Shown here: in pieces, positions 13,677-20,712 of the stretch
Layout of the letters: the number at the start of each line of letters is the position of its first letter
Position numbering within the stretch: the stretch's first letter is position 1
DNA from: Bdellovibrionaceae bacterium UBA2351
GTDB lineage: Bacteria > Bdellovibrionota > Bdellovibrionia > Bdellovibrionales > Bdellovibrionaceae
Reading direction: 5' to 3'
NCBI GenBank assembly: GCA_002344565.1
Contig: DDTZ01000205.1
Coordinates: 9,388 to 30,099 of the forward strand
DNA: 20,712 nt
Translations under genes and position numbers: made by a program
The notes under the pieces: model-generated
What the model saw: the letters and a program-made list of their open reading frames with translations, nothing else
Databases searched by the model: none
What the model was told of the DNA's origin: nothing

Positions 13677-14630
13677 ATGTCTACACCATCCGTTCTAATA
13701 GGGCTTACGAACTTAACTCTTGATAAACATCTACAGGAACTCATCACGAGTGAGCGCGAGATTTTGACAGAGATAATTACCTACATTCGCGAAGTCGATT
13801 GTCGCAAAATGTTTCTCTCCTTTGGGTATCCGAGTTTGTTTGAATACTTGACTCGGCGTATGGGCTACTCAAATGCTAGTGCTCAGCGCCGCATTGATGC
13901 CGCCAGACTCACTCGTAATGTTCCGGAGGTGTTGACCCATTTAGAATCTGGTGAGATCAATTTATCGCAAATTTCTATTATGGCCCTAGCCATCCGTCAG
14001 ATCGGCAAGAATTCGCATACAGTGGATACTGAAATCAAAGAGCATTTGGTAAACTCAATCGCCGGGAAAGATCTCAAACAAACCGAGATTATTATTAGCA
14101 AAACCTTGAATCTTCAAATTCATGAAGGCACAAAAGCTAGACATCAAAAAGATGAGTCCGTGCGCTTTGAGTTAACCCTTACCAAAGAACAGTGGAAAAA
14201 ACTTAACCAGACACGAGATATCCTATCAACTTCACTTCCGAATGGAAGTAACCGGAATAATCTTATTGAATACCTATGTGATGGAGTCATATCTAAAAAA
14301 GCCAAAGCAGCATGTAAAAAAGCTCAAGCTCCAAAGACTTCCCGTGCAAAACCAACAAAGTCAGATGCGAAAATTAAGCGGCACCAACCAACCCCCGCTA
14401 GAGAGTCCATCCCCAAATCAATTCAGCGCGAAGTTTTCGCGAGGGACAAATGCAGCCAATTTCAAAGCAAAATAACGGGACATAAATGCTCATCAACTTG
14501 GAATCTAACCCTTGATCACATTCAGCCCGTATGGGCCGGTGGTGGAAATTCGGCCGACAATCTAAGAGTTTTCTGTGCTAGTCATAACGCTGAAGTCTAT
14601 CGAGAGCAAACCGGAACTCGTTACGTTTAA
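13677..14630 (+). CDS. HNH endonuclease family protein
   Basis: A 317-residue protein with a helical N-terminal region and a C-terminal HNH nuclease domain. The HNH core is intact: I-P-K-S-I-Q-R-E-V-F-A-R-D leads in, then C-S (about 259), C-S-S (about 270), L-T-L-D-H-I-Q-P-V-W-A-G-G-G-N-S-A-D-N-L-R-V-F-C-A-S-H-N (about 276-303). The D-H pair, the N of D-N-L and the final H are the expected catalytic and metal residues. A basic linker (about 205-245) separates the two parts. Proteins of this layout are common in Bdellovibrio genomes as scattered single genes of unknown role. There is no visible partner methylase, toxin or immunity gene. GAGG six bases before the ATG supports the start. Confidence 0.87.
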   Translation: MSTPSVLIGLTNLTLDKHLQELITSEREILTEIITYIREVDCRKMFLSFGYPSLFEYLTRRMGYSNASAQRRIDAARLTRNVPEVLTHLESGEINLSQISIMALAIRQIGKNSHTVDTEIKEHLVNSIAGKDLKQTEIIISKTLNLQIHEGTKARHQKDESVRFELTLTKEQWKKLNQTRDILSTSLPNGSNRNNLIEYLCDGVISKKAKAACKKAQAPKTSRAKPTKSDAKIKRHQPTPARESIPKSIQREVFARDKCSQFQSKITGHKCSSTWNLTLDHIQPVWAGGGNSADNLRVFCASHNAEVYREQTGTRYV

Positions 14631-14650
14631 CTTTTGGTTCTCATTGCGAA

Positions 14651-15676
14651 TTAAAAGTCCTCGCATTTTTTAGCGCCAACCACAACCTTAGCACCCAAAG
14701 GAATTGTCGCAGCAGACACAGACTCGCAACGCGGCTGACCCGCTTCAAAGTGCACAGCCATCTCAAAGCCGGCGTTCTTCCAGGCGATCAGTTTGGTTTC
14801 CATCTCTAGGCTGTAGAAACCCGACATGGACTCCCAATGACATTTGTTCATTGGAACCATTTCTTGATCGTTAATAGGATCTGTTAAGCTACGTTGAATC
14901 GACGCTGCCAATTGTTTTCTATATAAATTGCCTTGAATGTAACTGGCTCGTTCTCGACATTGACTTGAAAAACCGTTCTCGTGAACGCAGCTGTAGTATT
15001 CAATTGAATACAGGGGCGTAAATGAATCTGGAGTGAATGTCGCATCCGGTTGACCATAGCAAAATAGATAGCGAGCTTCTCTTGGCTCTAACCCAAAGTA
15101 CGTTTCGAAATCATCAGAATATGGGGGGCTGTACCACAAGCCGCCAAATAAACGTTCAAGATGTTTCTTGTCGTTGCTCATCCATTTAGCGATGTTCTGC
15201 TGCTGACGAGGTGTCATGGCTGAATCTGGATACATAGTCTTGTTCGCTTGATTTAAATATTTCAAAATATCAGCATACGAAGGTGCTCGGTAGTTTTTTG
15301 GATCCGACTTGTTTGTAATCGCACAACCCAATTCCATGATCTTCAGTAACTGAGTCGCTTTCTCTGATAAAGGAATCGCAAGAGGACGCTGAGTAATTTG
15401 ACACGATAAACACGAAACGACCGCATGCGGATCTTTTGTACATTCACCCCGTTTGTATACTACGGGATAAACAGGGCCCGTGTCGGGATCGATAACAACC
15501 GGATCTTCTGGCTTGGGATTCCCAACATCCGTATTTCCGTCGGGATTACGCGTAATTTCATTGCCTGGTGCCGCAGCATTTCCGGAATCAAGATCATCGG
15601 CGCGAAACTTAAATTCATTCATGCAACCGCTTAGAAATACTATGGAACTTAAAGATATAAAGATTAACTTTTTCAT
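14651..15676 (-). CDS. Cysteine-rich putative lipoprotein
   Basis: A 341-residue protein with a lipoprotein signal: M-K-K-L then I-F-I-S-L-S-S-I-V-F and the lipobox L-S-G-C (Cys18), followed by M, which fits outer-membrane sorting. A Pro/Asp/Gly/Asn-rich linker (about 28-70) precedes the main domain. That domain has about ten cysteines, including V-V-S-C-L-S-C (about 88-92), C-Y-G-Q, Y-Y-S-C, S-Q-C-R and M-N-K-C-H-W-E. This suggests a disulfide-stabilised periplasmic fold. No C-x-x-C-H heme site is present. The family is not recognised. AGGAG precedes the ATG. It converges with the HNH gene (20-base gap) and diverges from the amidohydrolase gene. Confidence 0.7.
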   Translation of the reverse strand: MKKLIFISLSSIVFLSGCMNEFKFRADDLDSGNAAAPGNEITRNPDGNTDVGNPKPEDPVVIDPDTGPVYPVVYKRGECTKDPHAVVSCLSCQITQRPLAIPLSEKATQLLKIMELGCAITNKSDPKNYRAPSYADILKYLNQANKTMYPDSAMTPRQQQNIAKWMSNDKKHLERLFGGLWYSPPYSDDFETYFGLEPREARYLFCYGQPDATFTPDSFTPLYSIEYYSCVHENGFSSQCRERASYIQGNLYRKQLAASIQRSLTDPINDQEMVPMNKCHWESMSGFYSLEMETKLIAWKNAGFEMAVHFEAGQPRCESVSAATIPLGAKVVVGAKKCEDF

Positions 15677-15775
15677 ACTCCTATTGTCGTATTTCTTTTA
15701 GAAAACTTGAACTAGATGACAGGCCAGAATAACGACTCTATATTTTTCAAAGCCCCCCAATTGGAGAGAAAAAAA

Positions 15776-16900
15776 ATGGCACAACGATATCTTGTCCTGG
15801 CCGCCACCGTTTTATGTTTAGTAATTGCCTACACGGCGCAGCTACATAGCCGGGAAGACAGAGTACTCAAAGCTCCCCTTCAGTTTCGCAAAACTATTTT
15901 GGACGTCCATTCGCACCTAGCCTGCCTGAATAATCCGGGTTGTTATATTCGCCCTGGCTTCAAAGATTCTTTCAAATTTAAAATGTACATGAAGGCTTCG
16001 GGACTTGAGTCCACAGACCTTGATCGATGGGATGCTGACGACGTTATGGTCAATGCTTATGTCAAACGCCTGAACGAATCAGAACTATATAATGGCGCCA
16101 TCGTGTACGCGCTGGATGGTTACTATGACCAGAACGGAATTTTAGATAAGGACAAAACGGATATTTTAGTTCCCAATAGCTATATCTACAACGTCAGTCA
16201 AAAAGCTCGCAATCTGTATTTCGGCGCCAGCATCAACCCAAACAAAAAAGATGCATTGGACGAACTGGAACTCGTGCACAGTCAAGGCGCTAAGCTTATC
16301 AAATGGATCCCATGCATTATGGGTATCGATTTAAAAAATCCACCACCACACGTAGATAAATTTTTAGATCGCATGAAAGAACTTAACATGCCTCTAGTCA
16401 CGCATGTCGGTGGGGAAAACACATTCTCGTGGGCAGATGAAAAACTATGTGACCCAAGAAATATTGAAACGGTTTTAAACAAAGGTATTACTGTAATTGC
16501 CGCTCACGCCGCCATCTCTGGAAAATTTGATCAGAAACCTGGTTTCACGTATCTGCTCGATCTGGTTCAGAAGTATCCCAATCTTTATGTTGATAACTCT
16601 GCCGGACTTTTTGTTAACCGCATGGGTTTCTTTAAAAAAGTTTTCTTAAATAATTTCCAAGGACGCGTGCTACAAGGCACCGACTACCCGCTGAGTTATG
16701 TGGGATTCGCTGGATTTCAAGCCATCAGCTTGAGTCAGTTCAAAAACGAGATGAACTCGTTTTGGTACCAGTACGCAAAAAGAACCAAAAACATTCATGA
16801 TCTTGAAGCTGCAATCAAAATTGGCTTAGGAACTACGTTGGACGACATAAAAATGAGCTACGAAATTTTTGGAATTCCTTATAAGTCGCAAAACCAGTAG
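15776..16900 (+). CDS. Membrane-anchored amidohydrolase family protein (TIM-barrel metal hydrolase)
   Basis: A 374-residue protein with a single N-terminal hydrophobic segment (L-V-L-A-A-T-V-L-C-L-V-I-A-Y-T-A, about 6-21), so it is probably anchored in the inner membrane and faces the periplasm. The rest matches amidohydrolase-2/ACMSD-like barrels: H-S-H at 45-47 for the first metal site, K-L-I-K-W-I-P, L-V-T-H-V-G-G-E and I-A-A-H-A-A as later histidine strands, and the catalytic aspartate in G-T-D-Y-P-L. The substrate cannot be predicted. I use the ATG at 15776 because GGAGAG lies seven bases upstream; an in-frame ATG at 15716 has no such site. It shares a short divergent region with the lipoprotein gene. 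Confidence 0.8.
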   Translation: MAQRYLVLAATVLCLVIAYTAQLHSREDRVLKAPLQFRKTILDVHSHLACLNNPGCYIRPGFKDSFKFKMYMKASGLESTDLDRWDADDVMVNAYVKRLNESELYNGAIVYALDGYYDQNGILDKDKTDILVPNSYIYNVSQKARNLYFGASINPNKKDALDELELVHSQGAKLIKWIPCIMGIDLKNPPPHVDKFLDRMKELNMPLVTHVGGENTFSWADEKLCDPRNIETVLNKGITVIAAHAAISGKFDQKPGFTYLLDLVQKYPNLYVDNSAGLFVNRMGFFKKVFLNNFQGRVLQGTDYPLSYVGFAGFQAISLSQFKNEMNSFWYQYAKRTKNIHDLEAAIKIGLGTTLDDIKMSYEIFGIPYKSQNQ

Positions 16901-16977
16901 CTATAACCTAGGTCTAGCTATTCACGTTACGAAAAATAGTCATTAACCAATGGCCAGCAAAGCATTAAACTAAGCCA

Positions 16978-18663
16978 ATGAAGTCTGTGGGCATAGACAT
17001 TGGTTCCTATTGTGTAAAAGTGATGGAGATAAACTCTTCATCAAAGGGTTTTCAACTAGTTCACTTTTATACCCATGAACTGACCATGAAACCAAATACC
17101 GATACTCACTTTGAAGTGATTGAGTTCCTGCGTGGTTTGGTTAGTAAATACGATTTAACTCAAACACAATTCGTAGTTGGTGTTCGCCAAGATAAAGTGG
17201 CCGTTCGTCAGAAGACGTTTCCATTTGTTGAGCGCAATAAGATCGCGCGAACATTGCCTCTGGAACTTGAAGACGAAATTCCATTCTCTGTTGAAAACGC
17301 TGTTTTTGATTTCAAAATGCAAAGCATATCACCGCCAACCGCGGATATCTTGGCTTTCTCTGTAAAGAAAGAAGAAATTGCGCGTATCGTTCAAGTCATG
17401 AAGGAATGCAATATCCAGATTGATATCGTTTCTAACGAAGGCAGCGCCTTTGCGAATCTTGTCGAAAAATGGAACGAACCTGTTACGCAAAAACTTGCAA
17501 CAACAGCTCCGAATGTTGTTTTAGAAGAAATCACTCAAATCGTTTCTAAAAAAGTGACTTTAGCTTTAAACATGGGGCACTCGCACACACTCGTTTCCGT
17601 TTTTGATGCAGGAAAGTTAATTGCTGTACGCACAATTCTTTGGGGCGGACGCTATATAGGCGAAGCGATTGCAAAAAAATATAATTTACCACTCTCAGAA
17701 GCACATAAAGAACTAGAAAGCAAAGGCTTCATCCTGACTAAAAAACAAGAATTGTCTCCGGAATCAAAGGCCTTTTCAGATTTGATTTCTCGAGGCGTTC
17801 GCGACTTTATCCGTGATTTGCAAATCTCGATTCTTGAAATCAAAGCTGAGCACGGTTGTGAAATTGGAAAAATTGAAATCACGGGCGGTATGAGTTTGAT
17901 TCAGGGCATGGCACCTTATTTGACTCAGCACTTAGAAGTTCCGTGCAATCGCATGAATGTTTTAGATTCTTACGGTCAAATTTATTTTGAAAAAAGCGAT
18001 TTAAATGATGTTCGTTGCGGTATTTCACTTGGTTTAGCTATCGAAGGCTTAAAGAAACCACGTAATCCCGCAATTAACTTCCTTAAAGACGAATTCGCTG
18101 TAAAAGACACGCGCCTTCAGGAATTCTGGGGTAGCTGGTCAACGACGTTGCAAATTATGTTCTCTATTTTTGTTCTTTTGTTTGTTTGGTCTATGTTACG
18201 TGTTGATTTTTCAGACGTTTTGAATACCGATGTGAGCGCAAAACTAAAAGTGGCCGCACGTGATGCTTTGGGGTTATCTGGTAAAACTTCGGGATCCGCC
18301 AATATTGCCAAGGCTCTGAAGGCAAACAAGGTAACCGTTTCCGATTTCAAATCGGCCGAAGTGTATTATCAAATGAACTCGGCAGTGGAAATTTTAAAGA
18401 AACTTTCAGACACTCTACCATCGAAAATTAGCACGCAAATCGACATCGTTCGTTTTCAAGTCCTAGATCAGGGCATGGTTGTAGAAGGTTACGTACAAAA
18501 TGCGCAACAACGTGAGCAGGTCTTCGAATCGTTAAAAATGTTAGCGATTAACGAAGCCGTCCAACGCAACCCAGGTAATTTACCCGCATTTGGAACCAAA
18601 GTGCCATTTTCATTTTCGTTGAACGTTGATCGTGGAATCAAAAAAGTAGGAAGAGATAACTAA
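16978..18663 (+). CDS. gspL: Type II secretion system protein GspL (PilM-like ATPase-fold plus PilN-like part)
   Basis: An inner-membrane platform protein that links the secretion ATPase to the pseudopilus machinery. The cytoplasmic part (about 1-360) has the actin-like fold of PilM/GspL: G-I-D-I-G-S (5-10), the conserved L-E-L-E-D-E-I-P-F (95-103), N-M-G-H-S-H-T (198-204) and I-T-G-G-M-S-L-I-Q-G (301-310). After P-A-I-N-F-L-K comes one transmembrane helix (about 391-408) and a periplasmic ferredoxin-like domain to 561. The full-length fusion favours GspL over a stand-alone PilM. No clear Shine-Dalgarno precedes the ATG. The stop overlaps the gspM start (TAATG). The genes normally preceding it (gspC-K) are absent upstream, where an amidohydrolase lies instead. 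Confidence 0.85.
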   Translation: MKSVGIDIGSYCVKVMEINSSSKGFQLVHFYTHELTMKPNTDTHFEVIEFLRGLVSKYDLTQTQFVVGVRQDKVAVRQKTFPFVERNKIARTLPLELEDEIPFSVENAVFDFKMQSISPPTADILAFSVKKEEIARIVQVMKECNIQIDIVSNEGSAFANLVEKWNEPVTQKLATTAPNVVLEEITQIVSKKVTLALNMGHSHTLVSVFDAGKLIAVRTILWGGRYIGEAIAKKYNLPLSEAHKELESKGFILTKKQELSPESKAFSDLISRGVRDFIRDLQISILEIKAEHGCEIGKIEITGGMSLIQGMAPYLTQHLEVPCNRMNVLDSYGQIYFEKSDLNDVRCGISLGLAIEGLKKPRNPAINFLKDEFAVKDTRLQEFWGSWSTTLQIMFSIFVLLFVWSMLRVDFSDVLNTDVSAKLKVAARDALGLSGKTSGSANIAKALKANKVTVSDFKSAEVYYQMNSAVEILKKLSDTLPSKISTQIDIVRFQVLDQGMVVEGYVQNAQQREQVFESLKMLAINEAVQRNPGNLPAFGTKVPFSFSLNVDRGIKKVGRDN

Positions 18664-19355
18664 TGGCTTTTGAAGACTTAAGAGAAAATCTTAAAAATCA
18701 ATTCGTGCAATTAGGCGAACGCATTACTAATTCACGTTTGTATAGCATCTTAAGTGAACGCTACGAAAACCTAAATTCAAATCAGCAACGGCTTGTTAAA
18801 ATTGTTTCTTTTCTATTGGCGGTCGGATTATTTGTATATTTCCCAATGGATTACTTCATGGTTTCCTTCGAAAATGAAACGGCGTTCGAAGACAAACGTA
18901 AGACGATCAAAGATATCGTGAAATCGGAACGTGAAGTCAGCGCCCTACCCGATATTCCTCGACCTTTACCTGCGGAATCCGTTAAATCCAATATTGAATC
19001 ACAGTTAAAAGAAATGAATCTTCTGCCCGAGCAAATCAAGCAAGTGAACGTGAACTATCAGCCGACAGCAGGATTAGTTCCTCAGAACAAAATGCAGTAT
19101 GGAATCGATATTACAGTTAATAAAATCAATCTAAAGCAGTTAACGAATTTGGGCTCTAAACTTCAAATCATTCATCCAGCTGTTAAAATAAAGGACTTAA
19201 TTGTAACCTTAAACCGCGAGGACGCCCGCTATCTAAATGCCGACTTTCACTTAGTCGCCTTGAATATTCCCGAATACAGACCACCAGAGCCTCCACCTCC
19301 AGAAACTAAAAAGAAAGGCAAACGCCCCACTAAATCTGAGAACGAGGAACAATAA
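18663..19355 (+). CDS. gspM: Type II secretion system protein GspM
   Basis: A 230-residue bitopic protein that partners GspL. It has a cytoplasmic N-terminus, one transmembrane helix (V-K-I-V-S-F-L-L-A-V-G-L-F-V-Y-F, about 45-60), then a coiled-coil/ferredoxin-like periplasmic region and an unusual charged, proline-rich tail (P-P-E-P-P-P-P-E-T-K-K-K, about 206-217). Sequence similarity to typical GspM is weak, so the call rests mainly on topology, size and position between gspL and gspN. GGAAGAG before the ATG and the one-base TAATG overlaps at both ends indicate translational coupling. Confidence 0.75.
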   Translation: MAFEDLRENLKNQFVQLGERITNSRLYSILSERYENLNSNQQRLVKIVSFLLAVGLFVYFPMDYFMVSFENETAFEDKRKTIKDIVKSEREVSALPDIPRPLPAESVKSNIESQLKEMNLLPEQIKQVNVNYQPTAGLVPQNKMQYGIDITVNKINLKQLTNLGSKLQIIHPAVKIKDLIVTLNREDARYLNADFHLVALNIPEYRPPEPPPPETKKKGKRPTKSENEEQ

Positions 19356-20359
19356 TGGGACTGATTACACAGATCAAAAATCTTTTCATATTCCTCTTTG
19401 TAAAGAATATTTTCAAAATTCTGTTTGTTATTATTTTCGCAGTTATTTTTTTCGTTATTCTTTTTCCTAAAAATGAATTAAGCGATTTCGTTTCCAAAAC
19501 GGTAGCTAATCAAACTCATAATCAGATCAATGTAGATTTCGAAGACATGTCCTTTACAAACAGCCTTGGTGTTCAGTTAGACAAAGTCTTCTTCGAAATG
19601 GCGGGCCGCCCACCGATCACATTAAAAGAATTAATCGCAAACCCTGACTTAATGGCGGCGCTCAAACAAAAACCATACGGAAACATCAAAATGACGGGTT
19701 TATTCAGCGGCGAGGCTGAAATCTCTGTAAGCAAACACAAGACAGATAATGATTCAAAAGTTGAACACAGCTTAATCGCAGTTACAGCTAACAAAGTCGA
19801 TCTAATGGGACTTAAGAATTTTCTTAAACTGCCTTTTGAAATGCACGGTCGCGCGGATCTGAACACGAAAGCGATCTCGATTTTCCAATTAACACCATCT
19901 GCGGACGGCAACGCGCAACCGCCGTTCCAATTAGTAGAAATCCCTGAGCTTACGTTGACCGTAAAAAACTTTGATATGCCCCCATTCACATTAGAACAAG
20001 GCATGGCACTACCGTTTAACGTACCGGGTTTAAAGCTATCAGAAATCGTTTTAAAAGCTCGTCTCTATGAGAACACATTTCAGATCCAAGAACTTCAGTT
20101 AGGACGCGGTGGTGATGAATTAACAGGCACAATTAAGGGTTCTGTGACCATGATGAAGGGCCCAATGATGTTCCCTGAGGGTTACGAAATCACGACGGAC
20201 CTAAAGATGCGCCAAAGTTTTCATGACAAAATCAGCCTACTTTTGCCTATTTTAAATGCTAGTCGTTTCGTGACTCCATTTACGGGTGGATACAGTTTTA
20301 AATCTAAAGTTTCATGGCGCATGGGTCGCGCAATGCCGACATTTGATTCGGCGCGATAA
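19355..20359 (+). CDS. gspN: Type II secretion system protein GspN
   Basis: A 334-residue inner-membrane protein found in some type II secretion systems. One long hydrophobic segment near the N-terminus (about 18-37, F-K-I-L-F-V-I-I-F-A-V-I-F-F-V-I-L-F) is followed by a large periplasmic region of beta-strand character typical of GspN, with an early F-E-D-M-S-F-T-N-S-L-G-V-Q-L and a late T-G-T-I-K-G-S-V sequence. CGAGGAA precedes the ATG, which overlaps the gspM stop by one base. GspN is not universal in the system, and its exact role is unsettled. Confidence 0.78.
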   Translation: MGLITQIKNLFIFLFVKNIFKILFVIIFAVIFFVILFPKNELSDFVSKTVANQTHNQINVDFEDMSFTNSLGVQLDKVFFEMAGRPPITLKELIANPDLMAALKQKPYGNIKMTGLFSGEAEISVSKHKTDNDSKVEHSLIAVTANKVDLMGLKNFLKLPFEMHGRADLNTKAISIFQLTPSADGNAQPPFQLVEIPELTLTVKNFDMPPFTLEQGMALPFNVPGLKLSEIVLKARLYENTFQIQELQLGRGGDELTGTIKGSVTMMKGPMMFPEGYEITTDLKMRQSFHDKISLLLPILNASRFVTPFTGGYSFKSKVSWRMGRAMPTFDSAR

Positions 20360-20383
20360 TCCGAGATTCAAGCTCTCTAAAAA

Positions 20384-20413
20384 TTGATACAACATAATTT
20401 TCTGTAGTATTCT
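20384..20413 (+). promoter_or_regulatory. Likely sigma-70 promoter of ssb
   Basis: TTGATA (20384-20389) and TATTCT (20408-20413) are separated by 18 bases. They stand about 78 bases before the ssb start, in the gap after gspN. A small inverted repeat GGCTTA/TAAGCC (20432-20451) follows in the leader. Confidence 0.4.
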
Positions 20414-20490
20414 GTTTTGCTCTTGCAACACGGCTTATCCTTCATTAAGCCTTGTTCATTAGCTTAATCATTTTTTAAAGGAGTCTTACA

Positions 20491-20712
20491 ATGGCTGGAA
20501 TTAATAAAGTTATCATTGTTGGCCGACTAGGCAACAACCCAGAATTAAAAACATTATCACCAGGTAACATGGTTGCGACATTCTCTGTAGCAACGAGCGA
20601 ATCTTGGGTAAAAGATGGTCAAAAACAAGAACGCACGGAATGGCACCGTATCGTAGTTTGGGGCAAACAAGCTGAAAACTGCTCAAAGTACTTAGCTAAA
20701 GGTCGTCAAGTT
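20491..20712 (+). CDS. ssb: Single-stranded DNA-binding protein, 3' end outside the window
   Basis: The visible 74 residues are the OB-fold core of bacterial SSB: M-A-G-I-N-K-V-I-I-V-G-R-L-G-N-N-P-E at the start, V-A-T-F-S-V-A-T-S-E-S-W and T-E-W-H-R-I-V-V-W-G-K-Q-A-E, ending in Y-L-A-K-G-R-Q-V at the window edge. It binds single-stranded DNA during replication and repair. AAAGGAG at 20478-20484 precedes the ATG. The C-terminal tail cannot be seen. It sits 131 bases after gspN and probably has its own promoter. Confidence 0.95.
   Translation, partial: MAGINKVIIVGRLGNNPELKTLSPGNMVATFSVATSESWVKDGQKQERTEWHRIVVWGKQAENCSKYLAKGRQV

Noticed and set aside
13677..14630. HNH gene as part of a restriction-modification, toxin-immunity or homing system
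   Set aside because: No methylase, immunity gene, intron or intein features are visible next to it.
14651..15676. Lipoprotein as a multiheme cytochrome
   Set aside because: Despite the cysteines there is no C-x-x-C-H heme-binding motif.
19573..20004. Minus-strand frame of 143 residues inside gspN
   Set aside because: It is fully contained in the well supported gspN and reads as an antisense shadow.
1..20712. CRISPR array, tRNA or rRNA genes, insertion sequence ends
   Set aside because: No regularly spaced repeats, cloverleaf-like sequences, rRNA-like stretches or transposase genes were seen on reading the window.

Overview
The window looks like chromosomal DNA from a member of the Bdellovibrionota, probably a Bdellovibrio-type predator or close relative. 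This is inference from gene content: two TIGR02147/DUF4423-type regulators, an HNH nuclease of the kind common in that group, a very high share of exported proteins of unknown function, a type III glutamine synthetase and a GspL-GspM-GspN block. The DNA is AT-leaning throughout. I see no rRNA or tRNA gene, CRISPR array, transposase or integrase.

Layout. Positions 1-4232 hold the 3' part of an unknown gene, a minus-strand pair of TIGR02147-like regulators, a DUF4442 hotdog-fold protein, and an overlapping pair of unknown membrane or secreted proteins that ends at a hairpin terminator. Positions 4287-9176 are an export-rich block: an orphan family 5 solute-binding protein (minus strand); a divergent two-gene unit of a Tat-exported berberine-bridge-type flavin oxidase and a small secreted CBM9-like protein; and a convergent secreted protein made of two tandem copies of one domain. 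That protein's terminator appears to lie inside the coding end of the CBM9-like gene. Positions 9177-13125 are metabolic: a zinc alcohol dehydrogenase with a downstream CBS-pair protein, then glutamine synthetase III (glnN) behind a leader with two inverted repeats.

Positions 13126-13676 are 551 bases without a confident gene. They carry several hairpins and what may be a decayed reading frame, and they precede an HNH endonuclease. A cysteine-rich lipoprotein (minus strand) and a membrane-anchored amidohydrolase (plus strand) diverge from about 15.7 kb. The window closes with gspL-gspM-gspN, tightly coupled by TAATG stop/start overlaps, and then the 5' part of ssb under its own likely promoter.

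How genes work together. The clearest functional groups are the gsp module (inner-membrane platform of a type II secretion system, separated here from the rest of the gsp genes), the flavin oxidase with its CBM9-like partner (a candidate exported carbohydrate-oxidising pair), and the alcohol dehydrogenase with its CBS protein. I did not find an unambiguous new multi-gene system. The most unusual items are the oxidase/CBM9-like pair, the ungapped tandem-duplicated secreted domain, the gene-embedded terminator, the glnN leader structures and the relic or structured region at 13.1-13.6 kb.
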